From positions 1 through 64,000 of the forward strand of contig NZ_JAWZSQ010000001.1 of assembly GCF_034096925.1 (NCBI RefSeq): 64,000 nucleotides of DNA. The letters are read 5' to 3'. This stretch comes from Patulibacter defluvii. Its GTDB lineage: Bacteria > Actinomycetota > Thermoleophilia > Solirubrobacterales > Solirubrobacteraceae. Under the pieces are notes generated by a model, which did no database searches, was not told the origin of the DNA, and saw only the letters and a list, made by a program, of their open reading frames with translations. The first letter of the stretch is position 1, and each line of letters opens with the position of its first letter. Both the position numbers and the translations under genes were made by a program. Shown in pieces: positions 15,507 to 24,615 of the stretch.

Positions 15507-17629
15507 GTCCGCTTCGCTCCGTCGTCGGGTCGGGTCGGCCAGGCGATCACGCTCCGGATCCCGCTGGTCATGCTCTGCCGGGCGCCGCCGGGGCGGGCGC
15601 GGCGGACGGCCGGCGTGGTCCGTCCCCCGGCGCCGTCGGCGACCGGCGCGCGGGCCCCGTCGCCGTCCGACTTGGCCCCCGCCCCGTCGTTCGGGTTGGT
15701 GGTCGTGGTCGGCTGGAACTTGCCGACCTGGAGGTCGATCGTCGAGCCCTTCGGCACCTTGCGGTCCTTCGGGAACTGGTTGACGACCTTGCCGTCGAGG
15801 CTCTCGTCGTCGACCGAGACCGTGGTGTAGCGCGGCTTCAGCCCGGCGTCCTTGAGCGCCTTGTCGGCCGCCGCGCGGGCCTGCCGCTCGACGTTCGGCA
15901 CGTTGACGTCGTTGCTCGGCGGCGGGTTCGGCTCGTCCGTGGCCGGCTTCTTGGCGACGGTCAGGCGGACGACGCTGCCCTTGGTCGCCAGCGCCTTCGC
16001 CGACGGGCTCTGGGCGGTGACGGTGCCCGGGTCGGCGGCGTCGGTCTCGCTCTCGGTCACGTCGACCTGGAAGCCGGCCTCCTTGAGCGCCGCCTCGGCG
16101 TCCGCCCGCGACTTGCCGACGAGGTCCGGCACCTCGACCTGGTTCTTGTCGCTCGGGGGCCCGCTCGAGACCGAGAGCACGATCGGGCTGCCGGGATCGA
16201 CCTTCAGGCCGACGCCGGGATCGGTGCCGATCGCGCGGCCGGCGGGGATCGACTCGCTGGCCACCTGCTGCTGGGTGATGTCGCCGTCGCCGAAGCCGGC
16301 CCGCACCAGGGCCGCACGGGCGTCGCGGGCGGAGAGGCTGGCGACCGCCGGCACCGTCAGCTGCTTCGGTCCGCTGGAGACGGTCAGCAGGATCCGCGAC
16401 CCGTGCCGCACGCGCTTGCGGGGCCGCGGGTCCTGGCGGAAGACCTGGCCGGCGCGGCGCTCGTTCAGCGCCTGCTCGACGGTCACCCGGAAGCCCTGCT
16501 CCTCCAGCTTCTGGACCGCCTTGCCCTGGGAGATCCCGATCACGTTCGGGACCGTCTCCATCCGGCCGAAGATCAGGTAGCCGACCAGCGCCAGCGCCAC
16601 CAGCGTGGCCAGCGCGACGGTGATCGTCCAGGCCCGGCGGCGGCGCTGGCGGGCCTCGGCCTGCTCGCGGGCCTCCTCGGGCGCGACGCCGGCCGGGACG
16701 GCCATCCCCGCCGCCGGCTGCAGCCAGCCGCCGGTCGGCTGGTCGCCGTAGCCGGGAGCGCCGGTGCTGTAGGTGCCGCGCTCGGGCGCCGGCGCGCCGG
16801 AGACGATCCGGTGGCGGACCCCCTGGAGCGCGGCGATGAACTCCTCGGCGTCGGCGAAGCGGTCGTCGGGGGCCTTCGACAGCGCCCGCATCACGACCGC
16901 CTCGAGGTCGGCGGGGACCTCGGGGTTGACGATCGAGAGCGCCGGCGGCTCCTCGTTGACGTGCTTGAGCGCGATCGCCACCGGCTGGTCGCCGTCGAAC
17001 GGCAGCCGCCCGGTCAGCATCTCGAAGAGGACCACGCCGACCGCGTAGAGGTCGGCGGCGGGGGTGATGTTCTGGCCCGAGGCCTGCTCCGGCGACAGGT
17101 AGTGCGCGGTCCCGACGATCATGCCGGTCTGCGTCATCTGCAGGTCGTCGACGGCGCGGGCGATCCCGAAGTCGGCGACCTTCAGGTCGCCGTCCTGACC
17201 GACGAGCACGTTCTGCGGCTTGATGTCGCGGTGGACCAGCCCGCGGCGGTGCGCGTAGCGGAGCGCGTCGAGCACCTGGCTGATCTGGTCGATCGTCTTG
17301 ACCGGATCGAGCGGCGCCTGGTCGCGGATGACGTCCTTCAGCGTCACCCCGTCGACCAGCTCCATCGCCATGTAGGGGATGCCGTCCCAGTCGCCGCGGT
17401 CGAAGACCTGGACGATGTGCGGGTGCTGGAGCCCGGCCGCGGACTGGCTCTCGCGGCGGAAGCGGGCGACGACCTGCGGGTCCTCGGCCAGCTGCTCGTG
17501 CAGCACCTTGAGCGCGACGTGGCGCCCGAGCTGCAGGTCCTCGCAGGCGAAGACGTCGGCCATCCCGCCGGTCCCGATCCGGCGCTCGACCCGGTAGCGG
17601 GCGTCGATCGTCTGTCCGGTGCGGTTCAT
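15503..17629 (-). CDS. pknB: PASTA-domain Ser/Thr kinase (PknB/StkP type)
   Basis: The kinase domain (residues ~11-270) has IGTGGMADVF, VALK, HRDIKPQN, DFG and SPEQ. A membrane helix lies near residues 335-352. Four PASTA repeats follow, beginning near residues 357, 419, 496 and 573 (VPNVIG, VPAVAS, VPDLVG, VPNVER), which in PknB bind muropeptides or lipid II outside the cell. The family controls growth and division and is reversed by the PP2C phosphatase of the same operon. Length 708 aa; ATG 17629 gives the standard N-terminus. The C-terminal tail after PASTA 4 is low-complexity. pbpA ends 40 bp upstream and ddl overlaps its stop. Confidence 0.95.
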   Translation of the reverse strand: MNRTGQTIDARYRVERRIGTGGMADVFACEDLQLGRHVALKVLHEQLAEDPQVVARFRRESQSAAGLQHPHIVQVFDRGDWDGIPYMAMELVDGVTLKDVIRDQAPLDPVKTIDQISQVLDALRYAHRRGLVHRDIKPQNVLVGQDGDLKVADFGIARAVDDLQMTQTGMIVGTAHYLSPEQASGQNITPAADLYAVGVVLFEMLTGRLPFDGDQPVAIALKHVNEEPPALSIVNPEVPADLEAVVMRALSKAPDDRFADAEEFIAALQGVRHRIVSGAPAPERGTYSTGAPGYGDQPTGGWLQPAAGMAVPAGVAPEEAREQAEARQRRRRAWTITVALATLVALALVGYLIFGRMETVPNVIGISQGKAVQKLEEQGFRVTVEQALNERRAGQVFRQDPRPRKRVRHGSRILLTVSSGPKQLTVPAVASLSARDARAALVRAGFGDGDITQQQVASESIPAGRAIGTDPGVGLKVDPGSPIVLSVSSGPPSDKNQVEVPDLVGKSRADAEAALKEAGFQVDVTESETDAADPGTVTAQSPSAKALATKGSVVRLTVAKKPATDEPNPPPSNDVNVPNVERQARAAADKALKDAGLKPRYTTVSVDDESLDGKVVNQFPKDRKVPKGSTIDLQVGKFQPTTTTNPNDGAGAKSDGDGARAPVADGAGGRTTPAVRRARPGGARQSMTSGIRSVIAWPTRPDDGAKRT

Positions 17630-17669
17630 GGCCTGCCCCCAAGCATGGCGCGACCGGCGCGGCGGCGCG

Positions 17670-19130
17670 TCATCGTCCGGCTCCCTGCTGCAAGGCGGCC
17701 TCCATCACCTGCTTGGCGATCGGCGCCGCGACGACGCCGCCCTGGCCGGGGGTGTTCTCGACCACGACCGCCACCGCCACCTTCGGCGAGCTCAGCGGAG
17801 CGAAGCCGATGAACCACAGATCGTTGATCCCCTGCTGGATGTTGAGCTCCGCGGTGCCGGTCTTGCCGCCGACCTCGATCCCGGACAGCGCCGAGGCGGT
17901 GCCGGTGCCCTCGCGGACGACGTCCCCCATCATCGACCGCAGGTCGGACGCGGCCGAGGCCGACATCACCCGCCGGTAGAGCTCGGGCTCGACCGTCCGC
18001 TGGACCCGGCCGTCGGCGTCGACCACCCGGTCGAGCAGGTGCGGCTTCATCAGCCGCCCGCCGTTGGCGACCGCGGCGGCCACCATCGCCATCTGCAGCG
18101 GGGTGACCTGGAGCTTGTCCTGGCCGATCCCCAGCCGCGCGACGTCGACGAAGCGGCTGGTGGCGGGGATGAACTTGCCGTCGCGGAACTCGCCCGAGGG
18201 CCGCATCTGCTCGGCCGGGTAGTCGAGCGGCGGCCGCTCGTCGAAGCCGAACCGCTCCATGTAGCGCTTCATCGTCGCCCGGCCGACGTCCTCGGCGACG
18301 TTGGCGAAGGCGGTGTTGACCGAGTGCGTGAGCGCGTTGCGGAGCGTCGTCCCTGGGAAGTTCTCGCCGCCGAAGTTGCGCAGCGGGGTGCCGCTGAAGA
18401 GCTGGCCGTCGGAGCCGTCGACGGTCGAGTCGGGCGTGTACTTGCCGCTGTCGAGCGCCGCCGCCGCCGTCACGACCTTGAACGTCGACCCCGGCACGTA
18501 GGCGTCCTGGGTGGCGCGGTTGGTCTGCGGGTGGGTCTTGTCGAGCTTGTTCAGCCGCGCGCGGTAGTCGTCGTCGACCATCTTGTTCGGGTCGTACGAC
18601 GGCACCGAGACCATCGCCAGCACCTTGCCGGTCCGCGGCTCGAGCGCGACCACCGAGCCGGCGCGGCCGGCGAGCGCGCTGATCGCCGCCCGCTGGACCC
18701 GCGGCTCGAGCGTGACGTGGACGTCGTCGCCGCGCTGGTCGCCCTTGATCAGCTTGTCGACGGCGGTCGCCAGCTTGACCGCCTTGCCGGCCAGCCACTC
18801 GTTCTGCGACCGCTCCAGGCCGGTCTGGCCGGGCCCGACGAAGCTGTAGCCGACCGGCGCCGCGAAGGCCGATCCCTGCGGGTACTTGCGGGTGTAGACG
18901 CGGGTGTTGGTGTCGCGCGAGCGGACCCGCACGCTGCGCGCCAGGACCGTGCCGTCGGCGGCCACGATCCGCCCCCGCGGCACCCGCTGGGCGCGGATCA
19001 CGTCGCGCTTGTTGAGCGCGTTGGCCCGCAGGTCGCCGTCCTCGAAGACCGTCCACCGCGAGGTGAAGGCGATCAGCACCCCGAAGAGCAGGACGACGAC
19101 GACGAAGAGGTTGCGGATCTGCGCGTTCAC
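17670..19130 (-). CDS. pbpA: Class B penicillin-binding protein (PbpA)
   Basis: PbpA is a monofunctional transpeptidase that crosslinks peptidoglycan outside the membrane. One N-terminal anchor helix (residues ~6-25) precedes a dimerisation region and the penicillin-binding domain with all three motifs: PGSTFK (active Ser near residue 212), SVN in THSVNTAF, and KTGTAE near residue 420. At 486 aa it matches mycobacterial PbpA. GTG 19130 overlaps the rodA stop as GTGA. RodA/FtsW-class polymerase and class B PBP act as one complex, and this pair is expected to do so. Confidence 0.95.
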   Translation of the reverse strand: MNAQIRNLFVVVVLLFGVLIAFTSRWTVFEDGDLRANALNKRDVIRAQRVPRGRIVAADGTVLARSVRVRSRDTNTRVYTRKYPQGSAFAAPVGYSFVGPGQTGLERSQNEWLAGKAVKLATAVDKLIKGDQRGDDVHVTLEPRVQRAAISALAGRAGSVVALEPRTGKVLAMVSVPSYDPNKMVDDDYRARLNKLDKTHPQTNRATQDAYVPGSTFKVVTAAAALDSGKYTPDSTVDGSDGQLFSGTPLRNFGGENFPGTTLRNALTHSVNTAFANVAEDVGRATMKRYMERFGFDERPPLDYPAEQMRPSGEFRDGKFIPATSRFVDVARLGIGQDKLQVTPLQMAMVAAAVANGGRLMKPHLLDRVVDADGRVQRTVEPELYRRVMSASAASDLRSMMGDVVREGTGTASALSGIEVGGKTGTAELNIQQGINDLWFIGFAPLSSPKVAVAVVVENTPGQGGVVAAPIAKQVMEAALQQGAGR

Positions 19131-20440
19131 GCCGGTCGCCTCGCGTCCTCCGAGACACGCAGCAGCAGCGCCAGCAGCACGAAGTTGGCCATGATCGACG
19201 AGCCGCCGTAGCTGACGAAGGGCAGCGTCACGCCGGTCAGCGGGATCACCTTCGTGACGCCGCCGACGATCACGAACACCTGCAGCGCGAAGACGGCGGT
19301 GAGGCCGGTCGCCAGCAGCTTGCTGAACGGGTCGCGGGCGAGGATCGCCACCCGGAAGCCGCGGTGCACGAACAGCAGGTAGGCGAGGATGATCGCCGCG
19401 CCGCCGAGCAGCCCGGTCTCGTTGGTGATCAGGGCGTAGATCATGTCGGTGTTGGCCGCCGGCAGCAGCGGCGTGCCGACCACCCCGTCGTTGACCTGGG
19501 TCAGCAGCTCGGCCTGGCCGAGGCCGCGGCCGAAGAGCCCACCGTCGGCCTGGGCGAAGAGCGACTGGGCCAGCTGGGCGCTGCCGCCGACCTGGTCGAA
19601 CAGCTGCGGGTCGAGCGGGTCGCGCCAGGCCGCCACGCGGTCCTGGACGTGGCCGACCCGGCCGCCGACGATGTAGGCCCCGAGCGCGAACGCCCCGATC
19701 CCGGCCAGCGGGAAGCGCAGCTGGCCGGTCGCGACGTAGATCAGGGCCAGGAAGGCGCCGAAGAACATCAGCGACGAGCCGAGGTCGCGGATCACGATCA
19801 GGAGCAGCATCGCCGTGCCCCAGATCGCCAGCAGCGGGCCCAGGTGGCGCAGCGGCGGCAGCGTCACCCCGAGCAGCTTGCGGCCGCCGTGGATCAGCAC
19901 CTGGCGGGTGTCGCGCAGGTAGCTGGCCAGGAAGATGACGATCCCGATCTTCGCGAACTCGGCCGCCTGGAAGCTCAGCGGGCCGAGCTTGATCGACAGG
20001 TAGGCGCCGTTCGACGACTGCCCGATCAGCGGCATCCGCGGCAGGATCAGCAGCACGATCGCCCCGAGCGCGATCGTGTAGCGATATCGCTCCAGCTGGT
20101 GGTAGTCGCGGAGCGCGATCATCGTCGCCGAGAACAGGCCCAGCCCGATCACGAACCAGAGCGCCTGCGAGCGGGCGAAGCTCTCGTCGATCCGGTACAG
20201 CTCGACCAGCCCGAAGCAGGCGACCAGCGCCACCAGCGGGAACAGGAACGGATCGGCGTTCGGCGCGGTGAAGCGGATCACCAGGTGCCCGACCAGGCAC
20301 AGCGCCAGGAACGCGCCGCCGTAGATGAGCGACGTGTTGCCGACGAAGTCGCCGCGCTTGAGGAAGATCGCCGTGAAGCCGGCCGTGATCAGCAGCGCCG
20401 ACGGCAGGAGCGCGAGGGCCTCGCGCGTGCGCGGCCTCAC
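19127..20440 (-). CDS. rodA: FtsW/RodA/SpoVE-family peptidoglycan polymerase
   Basis: This SEDS-family protein polymerises glycan strands from lipid II. About ten to eleven membrane helices cover the 437 residues. Family blocks include RDLGSSLMFFGAFLALIYVATGQ, the long outer loop FARSQ...VWRDPLDP region, GLTAVFALQVFVIVGGVTKVIPLTGVTLPFVSYGGSS, and the invariant Asp in RDLGSS. GTG 20440 overlaps the PP2C stop; the gene overlaps pbpA at its other end. The cluster position identifies it as the RodA that pairs with PbpA rather than the FtsW of the division cluster. Confidence 0.93.
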   Translation of the reverse strand: MRPRTREALALLPSALLITAGFTAIFLKRGDFVGNTSLIYGGAFLALCLVGHLVIRFTAPNADPFLFPLVALVACFGLVELYRIDESFARSQALWFVIGLGLFSATMIALRDYHQLERYRYTIALGAIVLLILPRMPLIGQSSNGAYLSIKLGPLSFQAAEFAKIGIVIFLASYLRDTRQVLIHGGRKLLGVTLPPLRHLGPLLAIWGTAMLLLIVIRDLGSSLMFFGAFLALIYVATGQLRFPLAGIGAFALGAYIVGGRVGHVQDRVAAWRDPLDPQLFDQVGGSAQLAQSLFAQADGGLFGRGLGQAELLTQVNDGVVGTPLLPAANTDMIYALITNETGLLGGAAIILAYLLFVHRGFRVAILARDPFSKLLATGLTAVFALQVFVIVGGVTKVIPLTGVTLPFVSYGGSSIMANFVLLALLLRVSEDARRPA

Positions 20441-21633
20441 GGCTTGACGACCTCGCCGCGCTCGAGCCGCGACACCAGGTCGTTGGCGTCGGCGAGCGAG
20501 CGCAGCCGGTGGTCCAGCAGCCGCTCGCGCAGGCGCGGATCGACCTCGTCGACGGGGACCGACGACGGGTAGTTCACCGAGTAGAGGCTGATCCCGCCGG
20601 GCAGGTCGTACGGCAGGCCGCGGTAGACGGTCACCAGCCCCTTGTGGGTGCCGACGAAGTAGACCGTCTGCGACGCGAAGTAGCCGCCGATCAGGACGCA
20701 GAGCAGCAGGAAGAGGACGATGAACGGCCCGGCCCGGACGCCGCGCTTCTTCTTCTTCGCCGCCGGCCGCGGCTGGCGGGGACCGTCGCCGATCGGGACG
20801 CCGCGGTCGTCGAGCTCGTCGTCGGCCGCGGCCGGGTCGACGACCGGCAGCACGGCGGTCGCCTGCTCGTGGCTGGCGGTCGGGGCCTCGCTCGACGCGG
20901 GGCCGGCCGGGCCGTCGCCGTCGACGACGCGGAACAGCAGGACGGTGATGTTGTCGCGGCCGCCGGCGGCGTTGGCCGCGTCGACCAGCCGGTCGACCAG
21001 CTCGGTCAGCGGCCGCGGCTCGGCCAGCAGCTCCTCGATCTCGTCCTCGGCGAGCATCGCCGTCAGGCCGTCGCTGCAGACCAGGTACAGGTCGTCCGAC
21101 TCGACCGGCAGCACCTCGGAGTCGACGGCGACCTCGGACTCGGGGCCGAGCGCGCGGGTGATGATCGAGCGCTGCGGGTGCTCGAGCGCCTGCTCCGGGG
21201 TCAGCCGCCCCTGGCGCACCAGCTCCTCGACCAGCGAGTGGTCGCGGGTCAGGCGGGTCAGGCGGCCGGCCCGCAGCCGGTAGAGGCGGCTGTCGCCGAC
21301 GTGGACCACGACCAGGTTGCCGGTGTCGACGTAGGCGGCGGTCAGGGTGGTGCCCATCCCGGCGCGGCGCTGGTCGCGCTGGGCGCGCTCGTGGATCCGG
21401 CGGTTGGCCTCGACCACCTGGTCGGTCAGCCGCTCGGCGACGGTCCCGGTGCCCTCCCCGAGACCCTCGCGGAGGACCTCGACGGCGACCCGCGAGGCGA
21501 CCTCGCCGGCCTGGGCCCCGCCCATCCCGTCGGCGACCGCGAACAGCGGCGCGCGCGCCACGAACGAATCCTCGTTGTGGGGACGCTGGCGGCCGGTGTC
21601 GGTCCGCTGGGCGTGTTCGGCGACGCGCAGCAC
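20437..21633 (-). CDS. pstP: PP2C-family Ser/Thr phosphatase (PstP type)
   Basis: PstP dephosphorylates PknB and its substrates. The catalytic domain (residues ~1-240) shows RPHNEDSF, FAVADGMGG, GMGTTLTAAYV, HVGDSRLYRLR, LVCSDGLTAML and GGRDNITVLL, which supply the Asp metal ligands. A linker, a lysine-rich stop-transfer stretch and one membrane helix (around residue 302-322) follow, with a short extracytoplasmic tail of ~75 residues. GTG 21633 lies 6 bp after the fhaB stop without a clear ribosome binding site, so coupling is likely. Confidence 0.93.
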   Translation of the reverse strand: MLRVAEHAQRTDTGRQRPHNEDSFVARAPLFAVADGMGGAQAGEVASRVAVEVLREGLGEGTGTVAERLTDQVVEANRRIHERAQRDQRRAGMGTTLTAAYVDTGNLVVVHVGDSRLYRLRAGRLTRLTRDHSLVEELVRQGRLTPEQALEHPQRSIITRALGPESEVAVDSEVLPVESDDLYLVCSDGLTAMLAEDEIEELLAEPRPLTELVDRLVDAANAAGGRDNITVLLFRVVDGDGPAGPASSEAPTASHEQATAVLPVVDPAAADDELDDRGVPIGDGPRQPRPAAKKKKRGVRAGPFIVLFLLLCVLIGGYFASQTVYFVGTHKGLVTVYRGLPYDLPGGISLYSVNYPSSVPVDEVDPRLRERLLDHRLRSLADANDLVSRLERGEVVKP

Positions 21634-21639
21634 TAGTGG

Positions 21640-22128
21640 TCAGTCATCCAGGTACGTGAACTCGGTGTCGCCGATCCGGATCCGGTCGCCGACCTGCAGC
21701 GGCTGCGCTCCGGCCAGCGGCTCCTCGTTGAGGAAGGTCCCGTTGGTCGAGCCCAGATCCTCCACGATCACCACTCCCGCCTGTCGCACCAGCCGTGCAT
21801 GCTTGCCGGACGCGTAGGCATCGTCGATCTGGATGTCTACCTGGCTGCCGCGCCCGATGACGGCTCCCGGGCCGATGTCGTACTCGTCGCCGGGCTGGTG
21901 GCCGACCGCGCGCTCGACCCGCAGCCGCGGCGCGCCGCCGCCGCTGGGGGCCAGCGCGCCGGCCTCGGCGACGCCCGGCGCGACCGCCCCGACGGCGCCG
22001 CGGCTGAGGTCGGCGATGCTCGACCGCGCCACCCACGCCAGGAACAGGTAGAGGACCGCGACGATCCCGAACTTCAGCGCGACGGAGACGGGCTCGACGA
22101 GGTCGGCCAGCGGCAGGCTCGACGTCAC
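21640..22128 (-). CDS. fhaB: FHA-domain membrane protein (FhaB/FipA type)
   Basis: The 162-residue protein has one N-terminal membrane helix (about residues 15-33) and a C-terminal FHA domain with GRGSQVDIQI, the SGKHARL phosphothreonine-binding loop and DLGSTNGTFLNEE. FhaB reads PknB phosphorylation and links it to cell division and lipid II flipping in mycobacteria. GTG 22128 is chosen because it overlaps the fhaA stop as GTGA and gives the expected membrane anchor; the longer frame upstream is a shadow of fhaA. Confidence 0.9.
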   Translation of the reverse strand: MTSSLPLADLVEPVSVALKFGIVAVLYLFLAWVARSSIADLSRGAVGAVAPGVAEAGALAPSGGGAPRLRVERAVGHQPGDEYDIGPGAVIGRGSQVDIQIDDAYASGKHARLVRQAGVVIVEDLGSTNGTFLNEEPLAGAQPLQVGDRIRIGDTEFTYLDD

Positions 22129-22913
22129 CGGCCGTCCTCCACCCGCAGCACGACGGTGCCCAGCTCGATCCGGTCGCCGGGCGCGATCGTGGCGGCGGTG
22201 CCGGCCGGGACCGCGATCCCGCCGACGCGGACGCCGTTGGTCGATCCCAGGTCCTCGATCGTCCAGCCGTCGGGCCCGGGCGCGATCCGGCAGTGGCGGC
22301 GCGAGACCTCGGCGCTGGCGATCACCACGTCGCACTCGCGGCTGCGGCCGATCGTGCCGCCGCTCGCGGGCAGCAGCTCGCGGCGGCCCTCCAAGAGCAG
22401 CGCCAGCCGGTCGGCGGCGGCCGCCCGCGGACGGCGGGCCGGCGGCGCGGCGGGCGCCGGCGGCTCGCGGCGGACGGGCTCCGACGGGCCGGTCCGCTGG
22501 ACCCGGCGCGGCTCCTCGGCGACCGGGGCGGGCGCCGGGGCGGCGGCCGGCGGCTCGTCGTGGAGCGCGGCGACGCCGTAGCGGCTCGGCGGCAGCTCGG
22601 CGCCGCGGTGGAAGCTGACCTCGGGCGCGTGGGCCAGCGCGAACCGCTGCTCGCGCGCGTGCACCAGCAGGTGGTTGGACAGCTCCTCGTTCAGCGTCGG
22701 GCCGAGGGCGATGATCCGCTCGTGGTCGGTGGGGGAGAGGTACACGTCGTAGCGGTGGGCGACCCAGGTGCGGTCGAGTCCCTGGCGGCGGGTGGCCTCC
22801 ATCTCCCGCACCAGCCCGCGGGCGATCTCGGCGGGGGTGACCTCGCTTCGGAACAGCCGACCGAAGGTCCCCTCGACCAGGCCGGCCAGCTTGCTCTCGA
22901 TGTCGCGCAGCAC
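22125..22913 (-). CDS. fhaA: FhaA protein (DUF3662 plus FHA domain)
   Basis: Residues ~1-115 form the DUF3662 domain (LRDIESKLAGLVEGTFGRLFRSEVTPAEIARGLV...), typical of FhaA. A variable Ala/Pro/Arg linker leads to an FHA domain at about residues 175-258 with TIGRSRECDVVI, SRRHCRI and DLGSTNGVRV. In mycobacteria FhaA binds phosphorylated MviN and slows peptidoglycan precursor export. At 262 aa it is shorter than the mycobacterial protein (about 527 aa) because the linker is short. It begins 18 bp after the upstream kinase stop. Confidence 0.92.
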   Translation of the reverse strand: MLRDIESKLAGLVEGTFGRLFRSEVTPAEIARGLVREMEATRRQGLDRTWVAHRYDVYLSPTDHERIIALGPTLNEELSNHLLVHAREQRFALAHAPEVSFHRGAELPPSRYGVAALHDEPPAAAPAPAPVAEEPRRVQRTGPSEPVRREPPAPAAPPARRPRAAAADRLALLLEGRRELLPASGGTIGRSRECDVVIASAEVSRRHCRIAPGPDGWTIEDLGSTNGVRVGGIAVPAGTAATIAPGDRIELGTVVLRVEDGR

Positions 22914-22931
22914 GGGAGACTCGGGGCTCGG

Positions 22932-24452
22932 TCACCGGATGCTACGGGGTGCGGCGCTCGGGCCGGGCCCCCCTCCGGCGACCTGCGGCCCCGGGCCGCG
23001 GCCGGCCGACGCCAGCGCGCCGATCGCGATCGTCCCCAGGCAGGCCAGCACGGGCGCCGTCGGTCCGCCTCCGGGACCGCCCGCGGCGGCCACCAGCGCC
23101 GGCACCAGCAGGCCCGCCGCGCCGGCCGCGCCGCCCAGCACCACGAGCCCCGCGAGCACCCGCCGCTGGTGGTCGCTGGTGCCGGCCCGGGCGGCCAGCA
23201 GCGCGGCGACGACGGCCAGCGTCAGGGCCAGGGCGAGCGCCAGCGGACCGATCGCCGCGCCGATCGCGGCCGCGAACGGGGCCAGCGGCAGCAGCGCCGG
23301 GCGCGGGCGGGCGGCGTAGGTGCGGACGCGCGGACGCGGGGCGGGCGGCACGTCGTCGGCGACCGGCGGCGGCTCGCGGGCGATCTCCGGCAGACCGGCC
23401 GCGCGGACCGGGTCGGCGATCGCGGGCGCGACGGCGACGCCGCGGGCGTGGAGCGCGGAGACCAGCGCGTCCTCCAGCTGCTGGACGCTGCCGCGGTCCT
23501 CGGGCGCTGGGGCCGACGCGCGGTCGATCGCGGTCACCAGCTCCTCCGGCAGGTCGGGCCGGCGGCGGCCGAGCGAGGGCAGCGCCGCGTGGGTCCGGAC
23601 CAGCGCGCTGGCCTTGTCGGGCGGGCCGGCGGGGTGCGAGCCGGTCAGCGCCTCGTGCAGCACGACCGCGACCGCCCAGAGATCGCCGGCCTCGTCGCCG
23701 CGACCGCCCTCCAGCCGCTCGGGCGACATGTAGGAGAGCGTGCCGACGATCTTGCCGGGGGCCGGCGGCTCGTCGTCGCGCAGCGGCCGGCCGGCGCGGT
23801 CGCGACCGGCCAGGCGGGCGATCCCGAAGTCGGCCAGCTTCGCGGGCGGGATCCCGGGGTCGCAGGGATGGGCCTCGTCGCGGCCGCGGAAGGCGCCCGC
23901 GGGAACCAGGACGTTGCGCGGCGTGACGTCGCGGTGGACGATCCCGCGCCCGTGCGCGTGGCGGAGCGCGCCGCAGAGGGCGATCCCGATCTGCAGCAGC
24001 TCGCTGTCGGTGTGGGTGTCCTCGGCGATCGTGCGGCGGAGGGTGTCGCCCTCGACCAGCTCGGTGATCAGCCAGACCGATCCGGCCGCCGCCCCGAGCG
24101 CGTAGACGCCGACGATCGCGGGGTGGCCCAGGCGGGCGGCCGCGCGGGCCTCGGCCAGCGCGCGCTCGCCGCCGTCGCCGGGCAGCCGCTTGATCGCGAC
24201 CGGCCGGCCGAGCTGGCGGTCGATCGCCTGCCAGACGGTGCCGGCGCCGCCGCGGCCGAGCACGCGGACCAGCTCGTAGCGGCCGAGGACGGTCTCGCCC
24301 GGGACCAGGGTTCCGGGGGTCGCCGCGGGGGCGGACGCGGCGCGGGGCGCGAGGCCCGTCGCCGACGCAGCGGAGGAGGGGGCCGGCGATGCCGACGCGG
24401 CCGCCTCGGGGAGGGCGGAGCGTTCGGTCGCGGCAGCGGTTCCCGTGCGCAC
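22932..24452 (-). CDS. Ser/Thr protein kinase with unusual HRDVTPRN catalytic loop
   Basis: This is the first gene of the envelope operon. A low-complexity N-terminus precedes a Hanks-type kinase with VLGRGGAGTVWQA, VAIK, ADFGIA and SPERLEGG. The catalytic loop is HRDVTPRN, so the lysine of HRDxKPxN is Thr and an Arg appears two residues later, a pattern nearer to tyrosine-kinase HRDxxARN loops. Three or four membrane helices lie at the C-terminus with no outer sensor domain. GTG 24452 is taken as start but has no ribosome binding site. A strong AGGAGG sits 6 nt before a GTG at 24480 in another frame, so the true N-terminus is uncertain. Confidence 0.8.
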   Translation of the reverse strand: MRTGTAAATERSALPEAAASASPAPSSAASATGLAPRAASAPAATPGTLVPGETVLGRYELVRVLGRGGAGTVWQAIDRQLGRPVAIKRLPGDGGERALAEARAAARLGHPAIVGVYALGAAAGSVWLITELVEGDTLRRTIAEDTHTDSELLQIGIALCGALRHAHGRGIVHRDVTPRNVLVPAGAFRGRDEAHPCDPGIPPAKLADFGIARLAGRDRAGRPLRDDEPPAPGKIVGTLSYMSPERLEGGRGDEAGDLWAVAVVLHEALTGSHPAGPPDKASALVRTHAALPSLGRRRPDLPEELVTAIDRASAPAPEDRGSVQQLEDALVSALHARGVAVAPAIADPVRAAGLPEIAREPPPVADDVPPAPRPRVRTYAARPRPALLPLAPFAAAIGAAIGPLALALALTLAVVAALLAARAGTSDHQRRVLAGLVVLGGAAGAAGLLVPALVAAAGGPGGGPTAPVLACLGTIAIGALASAGRGPGPQVAGGGPGPSAAPRSIR

Positions 24453-24498
24453 GAGGGCTCGTTTCGCTGTACACGGCTCGCCTCCTGCTCGCGGGAAG

Positions 24499-24504
24499 TA
24501 CCCT
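24499..24504 (+). promoter_or_regulatory. Candidate -10 box for the membrane protein gene at 24616
   Basis: TACCCT fits TANNNT. It would give a leader of about 105 nt before GTG 24616. The same 163-bp gap must also hold the promoter of the divergent kinase operon. No riboswitch was recognised in the leader. Confidence 0.3.
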
Positions 24505-24615
24505 GAGTTGCAGCAGGAACCGCCCGATCGGCGGTGAACGACGGGCAGAACCGCCGACAGGACCACCCGGGTCCGACCGGCGCGACCACTGCACCCTGCC
24601 CCAGGAGCGAACCCC

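Noticed and set aside
14502..17642. 1046-codon minus-strand frame joining pknB and ddl
   Set aside because: Only its last third (ddl from ATG 15506) is real; the rest is the out-of-frame shadow of pknB.
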